Shown in pieces: positions 40,992 to 49,832 of a stretch of DNA of 64,000 nucleotides; positions within the stretch are counted from its first letter, which is position 1; each line of letters starts with the position of its first letter. Position numbers and translations under genes: made by a program. The stretch spans positions 1 through 64,000 of the forward strand of contig CACHAX010000005.1 of the NCBI GenBank assembly GCA_902577875.1, given 5' to 3'. The notes under the pieces were generated by a model that had not been told where the DNA came from, did not search any database, and saw only the letters and a list, made by a program, of their open reading frames with translations. This DNA comes from an uncultured Pelagibacteraceae bacterium (GTDB taxonomy: Bacteria > Pseudomonadota > Alphaproteobacteria > Pelagibacterales > Pelagibacteraceae).

Positions 40992-42381
40992 TTTTTGCTT
41001 TTTTTATCATTTTCTTAACGTTCTCAAAAGAAGTTCCGCCATAAGATTTTTTAGAATTAATTGAATTTTCTAGATTTAGTATTCTATAAACATTTAATGT
41101 AAGTTTTGGCTCAATTTGATTTATTTCTTTCAATTCTAGTTCGTGAAGTTTTTTATTTTTTTTTTCGGCTAAATTAATTATTTTTGCTGTTTGTATGTAT
41201 GCCTTTCTAAATGGGTATCCAAGTTCTCTTACAATGTAATCAGATAAATCTGTAGCTGTAGTAAAACCTTTTCCTGCAAGGGATAACATACTTTTTTTGT
41301 TTATTACTAAATTTTTTAATACATCATTCAACAATGACAGTGATATTTTTAATTGATCATTTGTTTTAAAAACAATTTCTTTGTCATCCTGTAAATCTTT
41401 AAAATATGATAAAGGTAACCCTTTTAATATTGAAATCATTGAATTGATATTTCCTATAAATATTCCAGTTTTGCCTCTCAAATATTCCAATGGATCAGGA
41501 TTCTTTTTTTGTGGCATTATAGACGAACCGGTTACTAATTTATCATTTAAAGTTATCATGTTAAATGCATCAGAATTCCAAATTATGAGTTCTTCAGAGA
41601 TTCTAGAGATATGTAAAGAGCAAGCTAGAGAAGAATATAAAAAGTCTAAGACAAAATCTCTATCAGATACAGTATCTACAGAATTATTTGTTGGTTTTTT
41701 AAATTTAAGTTTTTTTGTTGTGAAATTTCTATCAATTTTAAAAGAAGTACCAGATAATGCTCCAACGCCTAAAGGGTTTTCATCTAAAAACTCTAAATTA
41801 TTCTTAAATTTTTTTTTATCTCTCTTAAACATTTCGACATATGCTAGTAGATAATGTGCTAAAGATAATGGTTGTGCATTTTTTAAATGTGTAAATCCTG
41901 GCATGATTGTTCTGATATTTTTTTGTGCTAGATTAAGAATATTTGAATTTGTACTGTCTAATAAAACTATTATTTTCTTTGTTGCTCCTTTTAACCATAA
42001 TTTAAGGTCAGTAATAACCTGATCATTTCTAGATCTAGCAGTATGAACATATCCAGCATCATCGCCAATAAGTTCAAATAATCTGTTTTCTATATTCATA
42101 TGAATGTCCTCTAAATCATAATCAAAGTTGAATTTTTTTTTCACAATTTCATTTTTAATTCTTTTTAATCCCCAAATTATTTTATTTTTTATTCTGAAAT
42201 TTATAATTTTCTGTTTGTGTAGCATTTCGACATGAGCAATTGATCCTTCGATATCTTCTTTAAATAGTCTTTTATCTATTGGTAATGAACCACCAACTTT
42301 TTTAAATAAAGTTGAGGCATTTTTCTTAATTCTTGTACCCCAAATTGGTTTATTGTTTTTATTTTTACTCATGTTATTCAA
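40984..42381 (-). CDS. argH: Argininosuccinate lyase
   Basis: TARSRNDQVITDLKLW; GSSIMPQKKNPDPLEYLRG. Confidence 0.97.
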   Translation of the reverse strand: MNNMSKNKNNKPIWGTRIKKNASTLFKKVGGSLPIDKRLFKEDIEGSIAHVEMLHKQKIINFRIKNKIIWGLKRIKNEIVKKKFNFDYDLEDIHMNIENRLFELIGDDAGYVHTARSRNDQVITDLKLWLKGATKKIIVLLDSTNSNILNLAQKNIRTIMPGFTHLKNAQPLSLAHYLLAYVEMFKRDKKKFKNNLEFLDENPLGVGALSGTSFKIDRNFTTKKLKFKKPTNNSVDTVSDRDFVLDFLYSSLACSLHISRISEELIIWNSDAFNMITLNDKLVTGSSIMPQKKNPDPLEYLRGKTGIFIGNINSMISILKGLPLSYFKDLQDDKEIVFKTNDQLKISLSLLNDVLKNLVINKKSMLSLAGKGFTTATDLSDYIVRELGYPFRKAYIQTAKIINLAEKKNKKLHELELKEINQIEPKLTLNVYRILNLENSINSKKSYGGTSFENVKKMIKKAKNE

Positions 42382-42391
42382 TTATAAATCT

Positions 42392-42922
42392 ATGAAATTT
42401 ATATTTATATCCATTAAAATAATATTTCTTTACTTATTATCATTTAGCTCTTCATATTCAATAGAAGCGCCAAATATAAAAAATCTAATAATTTATGAGG
42501 AAAAACAAAAAATTAAGTTTTTTGACTTTTTAAATGAGGCTGGAAATAAAGTTAATTTGAAAGACTTTAAATCTGAATTAATTATTCTAAATTTTTGGGC
42601 GACGTGGTGTGCTCCTTGTAAAGAGGAAATGCCATCTTTAAACAACCTTCAAATAAGAAATGATGAAAAAAAAATAAAGATTATCCCAATAAATATAGGT
42701 GGAGCAAATATCAGTAAATCTAAGAAATTTTTTGATGACTTGCACATACAAGAATTACAAGTTTTTGTTGGTGATGGTGCTGGAATTGCAAAAAATTTAA
42801 AATTAAGAGGAATACCCACAACATTATTTATTGATCAAGATGGTTATGAGTTTGCAAGAATAGTTGGTTCAATAGATTTTAATAGTGATGCATTTTTAAA
42901 TTGGTTAAATAAATTAAATTAA
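42392..42922 (+). CDS. TlpA-like thiol:disulfide oxidoreductase
   Basis: LNFWATWCAPCKEEMPSL; likely start is the internal MKFIFISIK signal/TM segment. Confidence 0.92.
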   Translation: MKFIFISIKIIFLYLLSFSSSYSIEAPNIKNLIIYEEKQKIKFFDFLNEAGNKVNLKDFKSELIILNFWATWCAPCKEEMPSLNNLQIRNDEKKIKIIPINIGGANISKSKKFFDDLHIQELQVFVGDGAGIAKNLKLRGIPTTLFIDQDGYEFARIVGSIDFNSDAFLNWLNKLN

Positions 42923-43119
42923 TTCTTATAAAAGTAAGCTAATGCTACGAGCACGATTATAGCAACAAATTGTAGTAAAACTCTTAGCTGCATTAATTTG
43001 TTTGATGTTTTTTTATCTCCGTCTCCTTTAAAAAGAGTTCTAATTCCAAGAATTAAAACAACAGCTACAGCTGCAAGCAAAATAATTGCTGCAATTTTAA
43101 CAAATATTTCTGAAATCAT
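42919..43119 (-). CDS. HIG1-domain-like twin-TM protein
   Basis: 66 aa; two hydrophobic helices flanking SNKLMQLRVLLQ. Confidence 0.75.
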   Translation of the reverse strand: MISEIFVKIAAIILLAAVAVVLILGIRTLFKGDGDKKTSNKLMQLRVLLQFVAIIVLVALAYFYKN

Positions 43120-43168
43120 ACTTTGATTTTAGTTTCTTTTTAAAATAAAAAAACATAATTACTTATCT

Positions 43169-43825
43169 ATGACATTTTGCCTTGAATCAACTATTATAAA
43201 ACCTGAAAATGAGTCTGGCATCAAAAATGCTGTAATTTTACTTCACGGATATGGTGGAGATGGAAAAGATATAAGCATGTTAACTCTGAATTGGAAAAGG
43301 TTTTTAAATAATACAGTATTTTTATGTCCAAATGGACATGAACCATGTAAAATTAATCCAATTGGTTATCAATGGTTTGATTTAGAAACAAATGATAAAA
43401 ATTATATTTTAAATGAAGTAAAAAAAGCTGAAGATAAATTAAGAAAATATATTGAAGAAGTTAAATCAGAATATAATTTGGAAAATTCAAAGATATGTTT
43501 ATCTGGATTTAGTCAGGGTTGCATGATGTCAATAAATTTGGGCTTAACTTCTAAAGATCCCTTTAATTGTATTGTTGGATTTTCTGGAAAGATTATAGAT
43601 AAAGAGGATCTTAGTTTAAGATTAATTTCTAAAACAAAAACTTTATTAATTCATGGTGAAAAAGATGAAATAGTTCCACCCTACAATTTATTGGAAGCAA
43701 AAGATTTTTTTACACGCAATAATATTAGTATTGAAACTTTAATGATCAAAGACTGCGACCATCATATACCAGTTGAAGCTTCAAGTAATGCATTAAAATT
43801 TATCAAAGATAATTTTGATATTTAA
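43169..43825 (+). CDS. Carboxylesterase/phospholipase (alpha/beta hydrolase)
   Basis: LLHGYGGDG; CLSGFSQGCMM nucleophile elbow; HGEKDEIVPP. Confidence 0.9.
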   Translation: MTFCLESTIIKPENESGIKNAVILLHGYGGDGKDISMLTLNWKRFLNNTVFLCPNGHEPCKINPIGYQWFDLETNDKNYILNEVKKAEDKLRKYIEEVKSEYNLENSKICLSGFSQGCMMSINLGLTSKDPFNCIVGFSGKIIDKEDLSLRLISKTKTLLIHGEKDEIVPPYNLLEAKDFFTRNNISIETLMIKDCDHHIPVEASSNALKFIKDNFDI

Positions 43826-43883
43826 AGAGAATTAATTTTTTTGTTACATTGATTAATAATAATATATAATATATTAAATAATA

Positions 43884-44456
43884 ATGACTTTAATGATCAA
43901 TGAAAAACTTTCACTCGAAAAATGTCCGGCTCTAGTTCTTAACGCAGATTATAGACCATTAAGTTATTATCCTTTATCATTATGGTCATGGCAAGACGCT
44001 ATTAAATCAGTATTTTTAGATAGAGTCTCAATTGTAAGTCATTATGATAGAGTGATAAGAAGCCCATCATTCTCTATGCAGTTACCTAGTGTTATTGCAT
44101 TAAAATCTTTCATAAAGCCTCGTTCAAATCCAAATTTCACAAGATTTAATGTTTTTCTAAGAGATAAGTTCAGTTGTCAATATTGTGGAAGTAATGATGA
44201 ACTAACTTTTGACCATCTTCTTCCAAGATCAAAAGGTGGAAAAACTGATTGGGAAAACGTTGTTACTGCATGCTCAGCATGTAATGTAAAAAAAGGTGGA
44301 AGATTGCTAAAAAATTCTGGAATGAAGTTAAATCAATGGCCTTTTCAACCAACAACAGAAGATCTTCATAGAAATGGGAAGAATTTTCCACCTAATTTTC
44401 TACACAGCAGTTGGATGGATTATTTATATTGGGATGTAGAATTAGACCCTAGTTAA
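43884..44456 (+). CDS. HNH endonuclease
   Basis: FSCQYCGSNDELTFDHLLPRSKGGKTDWENVVTACSACNVKKGG. Confidence 0.93.
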   Translation: MTLMINEKLSLEKCPALVLNADYRPLSYYPLSLWSWQDAIKSVFLDRVSIVSHYDRVIRSPSFSMQLPSVIALKSFIKPRSNPNFTRFNVFLRDKFSCQYCGSNDELTFDHLLPRSKGGKTDWENVVTACSACNVKKGGRLLKNSGMKLNQWPFQPTTEDLHRNGKNFPPNFLHSSWMDYLYWDVELDPS

Positions 44457-44992
44457 ATTTTTTCAGAGATATTTATAGCAATTTTTGAGCCAGTTTTAAT
44501 AATTTTATCCATTACTGAATATAATCCTTTTTTTGTTGCGCCGTGCTCATATGCAATATCTTTATGTTCCAATTCATCTGCTCTAAATTTTTTAATTTTT
44601 TCTCTAAGTTTTTTCTCATCATCTTGTAATTGATCTATTTGACTTTGGTAATGTTTATCAATTACTTCCTCAACAGAGGCTGTACATAGCATTGCTGCTT
44701 TTTTTCCTAATATTGTTGAGCCGAAACCTAAACCCACTCCTAATAAATCCCATAGTGGTAAAAATTTAGTTGGTTTTATATTTCTTTCTCTGATTTCATT
44801 TTCAAAAAAATCACTATGTTCTTGCTCATGTTCTCTCATTTCTTCTACTAATTTTAATAGTTCAGGATCTTTTTTAAATGTTTTCAGTGCTAAAAGTTGA
44901 CCTTCATATATTTTAATAGCACCTCTTTCACCTGCGTGATCAACTCTAATAAATTCCTCTAATTTTTTCTTGTTAGTCTTTTTCATAAACAA
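44453..44992 (-). CDS. coq7: Demethoxyubiquinone hydroxylase
   Basis: IRVDHAGERGAIKIYEGQL; REHEQEHSDFF; ADELEHKDIAYEHGA. Confidence 0.95.
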   Translation of the reverse strand: MFMKKTNKKKLEEFIRVDHAGERGAIKIYEGQLLALKTFKKDPELLKLVEEMREHEQEHSDFFENEIRERNIKPTKFLPLWDLLGVGLGFGSTILGKKAAMLCTASVEEVIDKHYQSQIDQLQDDEKKLREKIKKFRADELEHKDIAYEHGATKKGLYSVMDKIIKTGSKIAINISEKI

Positions 44993-45446
44993 GAGCTCTT
45001 AGCGAAAATAATACAATTAGTAAAGATGTTAAAAAATTCAATCCTGATAAAGATATGCCTAAAATGGTAAACTCTACATCTTTACAATTTTTAACCATTC
45101 CAAGACTTTCGATTATTTTTTCTTTATTCGTAATATCTATATTTGTGTTTGTGCAACCAGCATATTCATCAAAAATGCCATTTTCTATACCAAAATGATA
45201 TCCTGCAAGAGTAGTGCTAAGTGTGAATGTAATGATTAAAGCAATTAATATTCTATCAGATTTAATATAGTTATATCCCAAAAAACAAATAAAGATCGCC
45301 ACTAAAAAAGGAATTCTTTGATAAATACATAATTTACACGGTAAATACCCAAGAACTTTTTCAATATAGATCGCAGATAATACAGCAATAATTGAGTATA
45401 TAAAAATAAGTAAATAAATATTTTTTCTTTTTAAAATAAAATTCAT
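44973..45446 (-). CDS. dsbB: DsbB-like disulfide bond formation protein
   Basis: GYLPCKLCIYQRIPF; second Cys region; four TM segments. Confidence 0.85.
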   Translation of the reverse strand: MNFILKRKNIYLLIFIYSIIAVLSAIYIEKVLGYLPCKLCIYQRIPFLVAIFICFLGYNYIKSDRILIALIITFTLSTTLAGYHFGIENGIFDEYAGCTNTNIDITNKEKIIESLGMVKNCKDVEFTILGISLSGLNFLTSLLIVLFSLRALVYEKD

Positions 45447-45447
45447 T

Positions 45448-46056
45448 TTAGTTCATAAAGTTTTGTAAAAATTTATAAATTAAAAAAGCAAAAACTATTA
45501 ATACAATTGAGATTATTATTGAAACTTTAAGCAACTTTCTTTCAATTATTGTTTTAATAGCTGGACCAAAATTTCCAACCAAGAAAGCTATTACAAAAAA
45601 TCTAGACCCTCTTGTTAGTAAGGAGACAATTATAAAATAAACAATATTAAATTGAACAAATCCACTAGTTATTGTGAGCAATTTAAATGGGATGGGTGTA
45701 AAACCCGCTATAGCAAGCAAAGTTGCCCATGCTAGAACTCCTCCATTTGATGAAATTTTGTCTTTTAAAAATGAAGTATTATCTACACCGTAAAGCTCAA
45801 AAATCTTAACTCCAATTTCATTGAAAAAAACATATCCTATGAAATATCCTAAACACGCACCTAAGACGGATCCTATCGTAGCAATAATTGCTATTTTCAT
45901 CCATCTTTGTCTGTCGGCAATAGTCATTGGAATAATAAGAACATCTGGTGGAATAGGAAATATGAAACTCTCAATAAAAGATATAAACCCTAAAATTTTT
46001 TTTGAATTCTTATGTCCCGCAAGTTTAATTGTTTTATTAAAAAGTTCCTTAAACAT
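45448..46056 (-). CDS. DedA/YqaA-family membrane protein
   Basis: FIESFIFPIPPDVLIIPM; GACLGYFIGY. Confidence 0.88.
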   Translation of the reverse strand: MFKELFNKTIKLAGHKNSKKILGFISFIESFIFPIPPDVLIIPMTIADRQRWMKIAIIATIGSVLGACLGYFIGYVFFNEIGVKIFELYGVDNTSFLKDKISSNGGVLAWATLLAIAGFTPIPFKLLTITSGFVQFNIVYFIIVSLLTRGSRFFVIAFLVGNFGPAIKTIIERKLLKVSIIISIVLIVFAFLIYKFLQNFMN

Positions 46057-46121
46057 ATTTTCTTTTAATATAAATAGTGTTTTAATACTATTATTTATAT
46101 TCTATGAAACTAAAAATAAAT

Positions 46122-46208
46122 GGGCGAATGGCGGAACTGGTAGACGCGTTGGACTCAAAATCCAATAGTAGCAATACTGTGAGAGTTCGATTCTCTCTTT
46201 GCCCACCA
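46122..46208 (+). tRNA. tRNA-Leu(CAA)
   Basis: GGGCGAA/TTTGCCC acceptor, anticodon stem TTGGA-CTCAAAA-TCCAA, variable arm, GTTCGATTC T loop, encoded CCA. Confidence 0.95.
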
Positions 46209-46216
46209 AAAAATAT

Positions 46217-47926
46217 ATGAACTTAAAACAAATTAATAATTTAACTGAATTATTTTTTGATCAATTTAATAAACAAATTGATAAAAATAAAATTTTATTA
46301 TCAACTTTAGGTGAAAAAAGAAAAAATTACTCTTGGCAAGAAACCTATGATTTTATTAATTTAGTTTCCAATGAATTAAGAAAAGTAATATCAAAAGGTG
46401 ATAGATGCCTACTGATTTCTGAAAATAGACCTGAATGGTTTATTGCAGACTTGTCTATTATGCTATCAGATGGAATAACTGTTCCAGCTTACACTACTTA
46501 TGCGGAAAATGACTATGATTATATTCTTAATGACTGTACTCCAAGTATAATTTTTGTTTCAAACATTGAACAATTTAATAAATTAAAAAATATTATTAAG
46601 GACAAAAATTTTATAAAAAAAATATTTTCTTTCGAAAAATTACAAAATGTAGAAATTGAATATATTAATTTAGAAGATTTAATCCAAAACAATATTAAAA
46701 AAAATTTACCAATTCATAAATCTCTAGCCTTAAGAAAAGATCCGTCTTGTATAATTTATACTTCAGGTACTCAAGGAAATCCTAAGGGTGTGATTTTAAG
46801 TCATGGAGGTATCTTAAATAATTGCGAGGGTGCAATAGATATCCTAAAACCATTATTAACTAAAGAACAACCCAGGTTTCTTACTTGGCTTCCACTTTCA
46901 CACTCTTATGAGCATACTGTTCAATTTGTACAAATTACTGTAGCAGCTAGAATCTTTTATGCAGAGAGCATCGATAAATTAGTAAAAAATATGGGTGATT
47001 GTTCGCCAGAGATTATGACAGCTGTTCCAAGATTCTATCAAAATCTTTATCAAAAAATTAATGCAAGTTTTAAAAAAGCTAAAGGATTGAAAAAAAAATT
47101 AATATTTAAAATGTTAGAATTAGGTCTAAAAAAAATAAAAAAAGAAGAATTAAACTTATTTGAAAAAATACAGGATAATATTTTAGAGAAATTAGTTAGA
47201 AAAAAAATAAAATCACAATTTGGGGGATCTCTTAAAACATTTGTTTCTGGTGGAGGTGCATTAGATAAAGAAGTAGGATATTTTCTTAATGCTATTGGAT
47301 TACCAACTCTACAAGGATATGGCTTAACAGAAACTTCTCCAGTAGTAAGCTGTAATCCAATAGATGATATAAGAATAGATACGGTCGGTCCACCATTTAA
47401 GGGAAATGAAGTAAAAATTGCCACAGATGGTGAAATTTTGGTAAAAGGTGAAAATGTAATGTTGGGTTATTGGAATAATAAAAAAGAAACCGAAAAAGTT
47501 TTAATAGATGGCTGGCTACATACAGGCGATATTGGAGTATTTGAAAATAAATTTTTAAAAATTACAGACAGAAAAAAAGATATTCTTATCACTCCTGGTG
47601 GAGATAATATTTCTCCATTAAAAATTGAAAATGAGCTTGTAAATTTAGAATTTATTGAGCAATCGATAGTTTATGGAGATAATAAACCATATTTAGTAGC
47701 ATTATTAGTTTTAAACGATGAATTTAAAAATATTACAAATGAAGAAATTCAAAATGCGATAAATAATTTGAATAATAATCTTTCAAAAATAGAAAATATT
47801 AAAAAATTTTTTGTTATCAAAGAAAAATTTTCAATTGAAAATGGAATGTTAACTCCAACATTAAAGTTAAAAAGATATAAAATTATAAATAAATATAAAA
47901 ATAATTTTGAAAAACTTTATAATTAA
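46217..47926 (+). CDS. Long-chain acyl-CoA synthetase (AMP-binding)
   Basis: IIYTSGTQGNPKGVILSHGG; GYGLTETSPVVSCNP; ORF-track start overlaps the tRNA so the ATG at 46217 is preferred. Confidence 0.92.
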   Translation: MNLKQINNLTELFFDQFNKQIDKNKILLSTLGEKRKNYSWQETYDFINLVSNELRKVISKGDRCLLISENRPEWFIADLSIMLSDGITVPAYTTYAENDYDYILNDCTPSIIFVSNIEQFNKLKNIIKDKNFIKKIFSFEKLQNVEIEYINLEDLIQNNIKKNLPIHKSLALRKDPSCIIYTSGTQGNPKGVILSHGGILNNCEGAIDILKPLLTKEQPRFLTWLPLSHSYEHTVQFVQITVAARIFYAESIDKLVKNMGDCSPEIMTAVPRFYQNLYQKINASFKKAKGLKKKLIFKMLELGLKKIKKEELNLFEKIQDNILEKLVRKKIKSQFGGSLKTFVSGGGALDKEVGYFLNAIGLPTLQGYGLTETSPVVSCNPIDDIRIDTVGPPFKGNEVKIATDGEILVKGENVMLGYWNNKKETEKVLIDGWLHTGDIGVFENKFLKITDRKKDILITPGGDNISPLKIENELVNLEFIEQSIVYGDNKPYLVALLVLNDEFKNITNEEIQNAINNLNNNLSKIENIKKFFVIKEKFSIENGMLTPTLKLKRYKIINKYKNNFEKLYN

Positions 47927-48030
47927 TAAAAAAAAAGTAGTTTATTAATCGCTATTTTACTTAACTTTTTTTAAGATAATTTTTTTTATTTAAAAAAAAA
48001 AAAATCTAAAGTTTATAAAAAATTATGTAA

Positions 48031-48059
48031 TTGACATAACTATTCAAAAAAAATAAAAA
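48031..48059 (+). promoter_or_regulatory. Probable sigma70 promoter for the Lys-rich mini-ORF
   Basis: TTGACA (48031-48036), 17-bp spacer, TAAAAA (48054-48059). Confidence 0.45.
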
Positions 48060-48110
48060 AAGGTAATAAAACGAATCATAAAGATTCGTAATAAAAAAAG
48101 GGAGCTAAAG

Positions 48111-48194
48111 ATGGCTAAAAGAAGAAAAAAAGCTGCTAAAAAGAAAACTAAGAAAAAAGCTAAGAAAAAAGCTAAGAAGAAAAGAAGAAAATAG
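48111..48194 (+). CDS. Lys/Arg-rich 27-aa protein (histone-tail-like), not in ORF track
   Basis: MAKRRKKAAKKKTKKKAKKKAKKKRRK; preceded by GGAG and followed by a terminator. Confidence 0.65.
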   Translation: MAKRRKKAAKKKTKKKAKKKAKKKRRK

Positions 48195-48216
48195 TTTAGT
48201 ATTCTTTTTATTAATT

Positions 48217-48256
48217 AACGCTTCTCATGGCGCTTGCGTGAGGAGCGTTTTTTTTT
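48217..48256 (+). terminator. Rho-independent terminator
   Basis: AACGCTTCTCA / TGAGGAGCGTT stem (one G:U), 11-nt loop, T tract. Confidence 0.9.
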
Positions 48257-49148
48257 ATTTTGCTATTTCTTCAGAAACTCGCTCATCTGCATCCGCTGGC
48301 TTGGTTTCAATTTTTTGAGTCTGCTTTTCAAGATTTCTTTTTAGAGCTTTATCTAGTTTCTTTTGAGTATCTTCTAGATTTAAATTTAAAATAATTTGAA
48401 ATTCTGAGAGTATTCTATCATAAGCTTTTTCAAAAAGTTGTCTTTCACTGTATGACTGATCAACCATAAGATCATCTCCCTTATTCAGATCTCTTACTAC
48501 TTCTGCTAGTTCATAAATCTTGCCAGATGAGATTTTTGCCTCGTATTCTTGTGCTCTTCTGCTCCACATACTTCTTTTAATTTTTGGTTTACTTTTTAAA
48601 ATACTTATACATTTATTAACTTGATTGATTGTAGCTAATGGCCTTAAGTGAGATTGTTTATTAACAGGAACCATACCATTGGCTTTATCTTTTTCAAATT
48701 TGAGTATATAGGCCTCTATATCTATACCTCCAATATTCATTTTCTTAAATTCAGTTATTTGCCCAACACCATGCTTAGGATACACGACATAATCTTTTAC
48801 TTTGTATTCTTTTTTTTCTATTTGTTGTTTTTTAACTTTTTTAATTTCAGGTTTCTGTTCATTATTTTTTGAAATACGTAAATTATTTGATACTACCTCT
48901 TGATTGTCTTTTTTTTCAGTTTTTGCTGAATTCGACTTAACTATTTTTTTTTGTATCTTTGATTTTTTTACAGATACTACAGATTTTACTTTTTTTGACT
49001 TTACGGCTGTCTTTTTTTTTTTTGTTTTAATTAAAGATTTTGTTTTTTTTTGTTTACTACTTTTTTTTTTACTAGAAACGTTTTTAGATTTAAATGTTTT
49101 CTTCAAAGTATTTATCAAACTTATTTTCTTCATTTTTAAATTTCTCAT
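48255..49148 (-). CDS. carD: CarD-family transcription regulator with long Lys-rich N-terminal extension
   Basis: [52 protein letters not shown]; about 110 residues of Lys-rich sequence before it. Confidence 0.9.
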   Translation of the reverse strand: MRNLKMKKISLINTLKKTFKSKNVSSKKKSSKQKKTKSLIKTKKKKTAVKSKKVKSVVSVKKSKIQKKIVKSNSAKTEKKDNQEVVSNNLRISKNNEQKPEIKKVKKQQIEKKEYKVKDYVVYPKHGVGQITEFKKMNIGGIDIEAYILKFEKDKANGMVPVNKQSHLRPLATINQVNKCISILKSKPKIKRSMWSRRAQEYEAKISSGKIYELAEVVRDLNKGDDLMVDQSYSERQLFEKAYDRILSEFQIILNLNLEDTQKKLDKALKRNLEKQTQKIETKPADADERVSEEIAK

Positions 49149-49416
49149 GATCTGGCAATGGTTCTTTAGCTTCTGAAATATTTGGCCATATTTCAGAATA
49201 CTTTTTATTTATCTCCAACCATTTTTCACTGCCAGGATCTGTGTCTGAAACTATAGCATCAATAGGACACTCAGGTTCACAAACGCCACAATCTATACAC
49301 TCATCAGGTTTAATTACAAGCATATTTTTACCCTCATAAAAACAATCTACAGGACAAACATCAACACAAGTAGTATGTTTACATTTTATACATTTTTCAT
49401 TGACCAAATATGTCAT
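49090..49416 (-). CDS. fdxA: 7Fe-type ferredoxin
   Basis: [18 protein letters not shown] and [16 protein letters not shown]. Confidence 0.96.
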   Translation of the reverse strand: MTYLVNEKCIKCKHTTCVDVCPVDCFYEGKNMLVIKPDECIDCGVCEPECPIDAIVSDTDPGSEKWLEINKKYSEIWPNISEAKEPLPDHEKFKNEENKFDKYFEENI

Positions 49417-49832
49417 TGATTTAATTTAATTTTTTGTTTGATGTCTCCTACAACTTTTGGATCAAGATATAGTAGTCCAGATAATCTTCTCATAAGGTTA
49501 GTTTCGTACATATCTGCTTGCTCATCTGAATAAATAATTTTCCATAAAGCTTCGATAACTAACTTTTTTTCGTCTAAATTCTTGTTTTTTACTTCTTTGG
49601 TGAATTCTAAGATTTGATTTGAGTCTTTTTCTTTTATCTCTGCATCTTCAATTATTTTATCTAAATTATCTCTATTAGCACCCATTTCTATTAAAGCATT
49701 TTTTATTATAGCTTTCTCTTTTTCCGTAAAGTTTTCATCAATTTTTGCCGAGTGGATTAAAAGTGCAGCTACACTGATTAAAGATAAATGATTTTCATCT
49801 TTCTCTTTTTCTTTTGTGAATAAATTAAACAT
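49413..49832 (-). CDS. TerB-family protein
   Basis: [56 protein letters not shown]. Confidence 0.85.
   Translation of the reverse strand: MFNLFTKEKEKDENHLSLISVAALLIHSAKIDENFTEKEKAIIKNALIEMGANRDNLDKIIEDAEIKEKDSNQILEFTKEVKNKNLDEKKLVIEALWKIIYSDEQADMYETNLMRRLSGLLYLDPKVVGDIKQKIKLNQ

Noticed and set aside
43884-44456. HNH endonuclease as a mobile element or defence gene
   Set aside because: Single gene flanked by housekeeping genes; no repeats, integrase or partner genes.
46060-46102. Imperfect inverted repeat ATATAAATAGT..ACTATTATTTATAT before tRNA-Leu
   Set aside because: Purely AT, imperfect, no known motif; below what I would defend.
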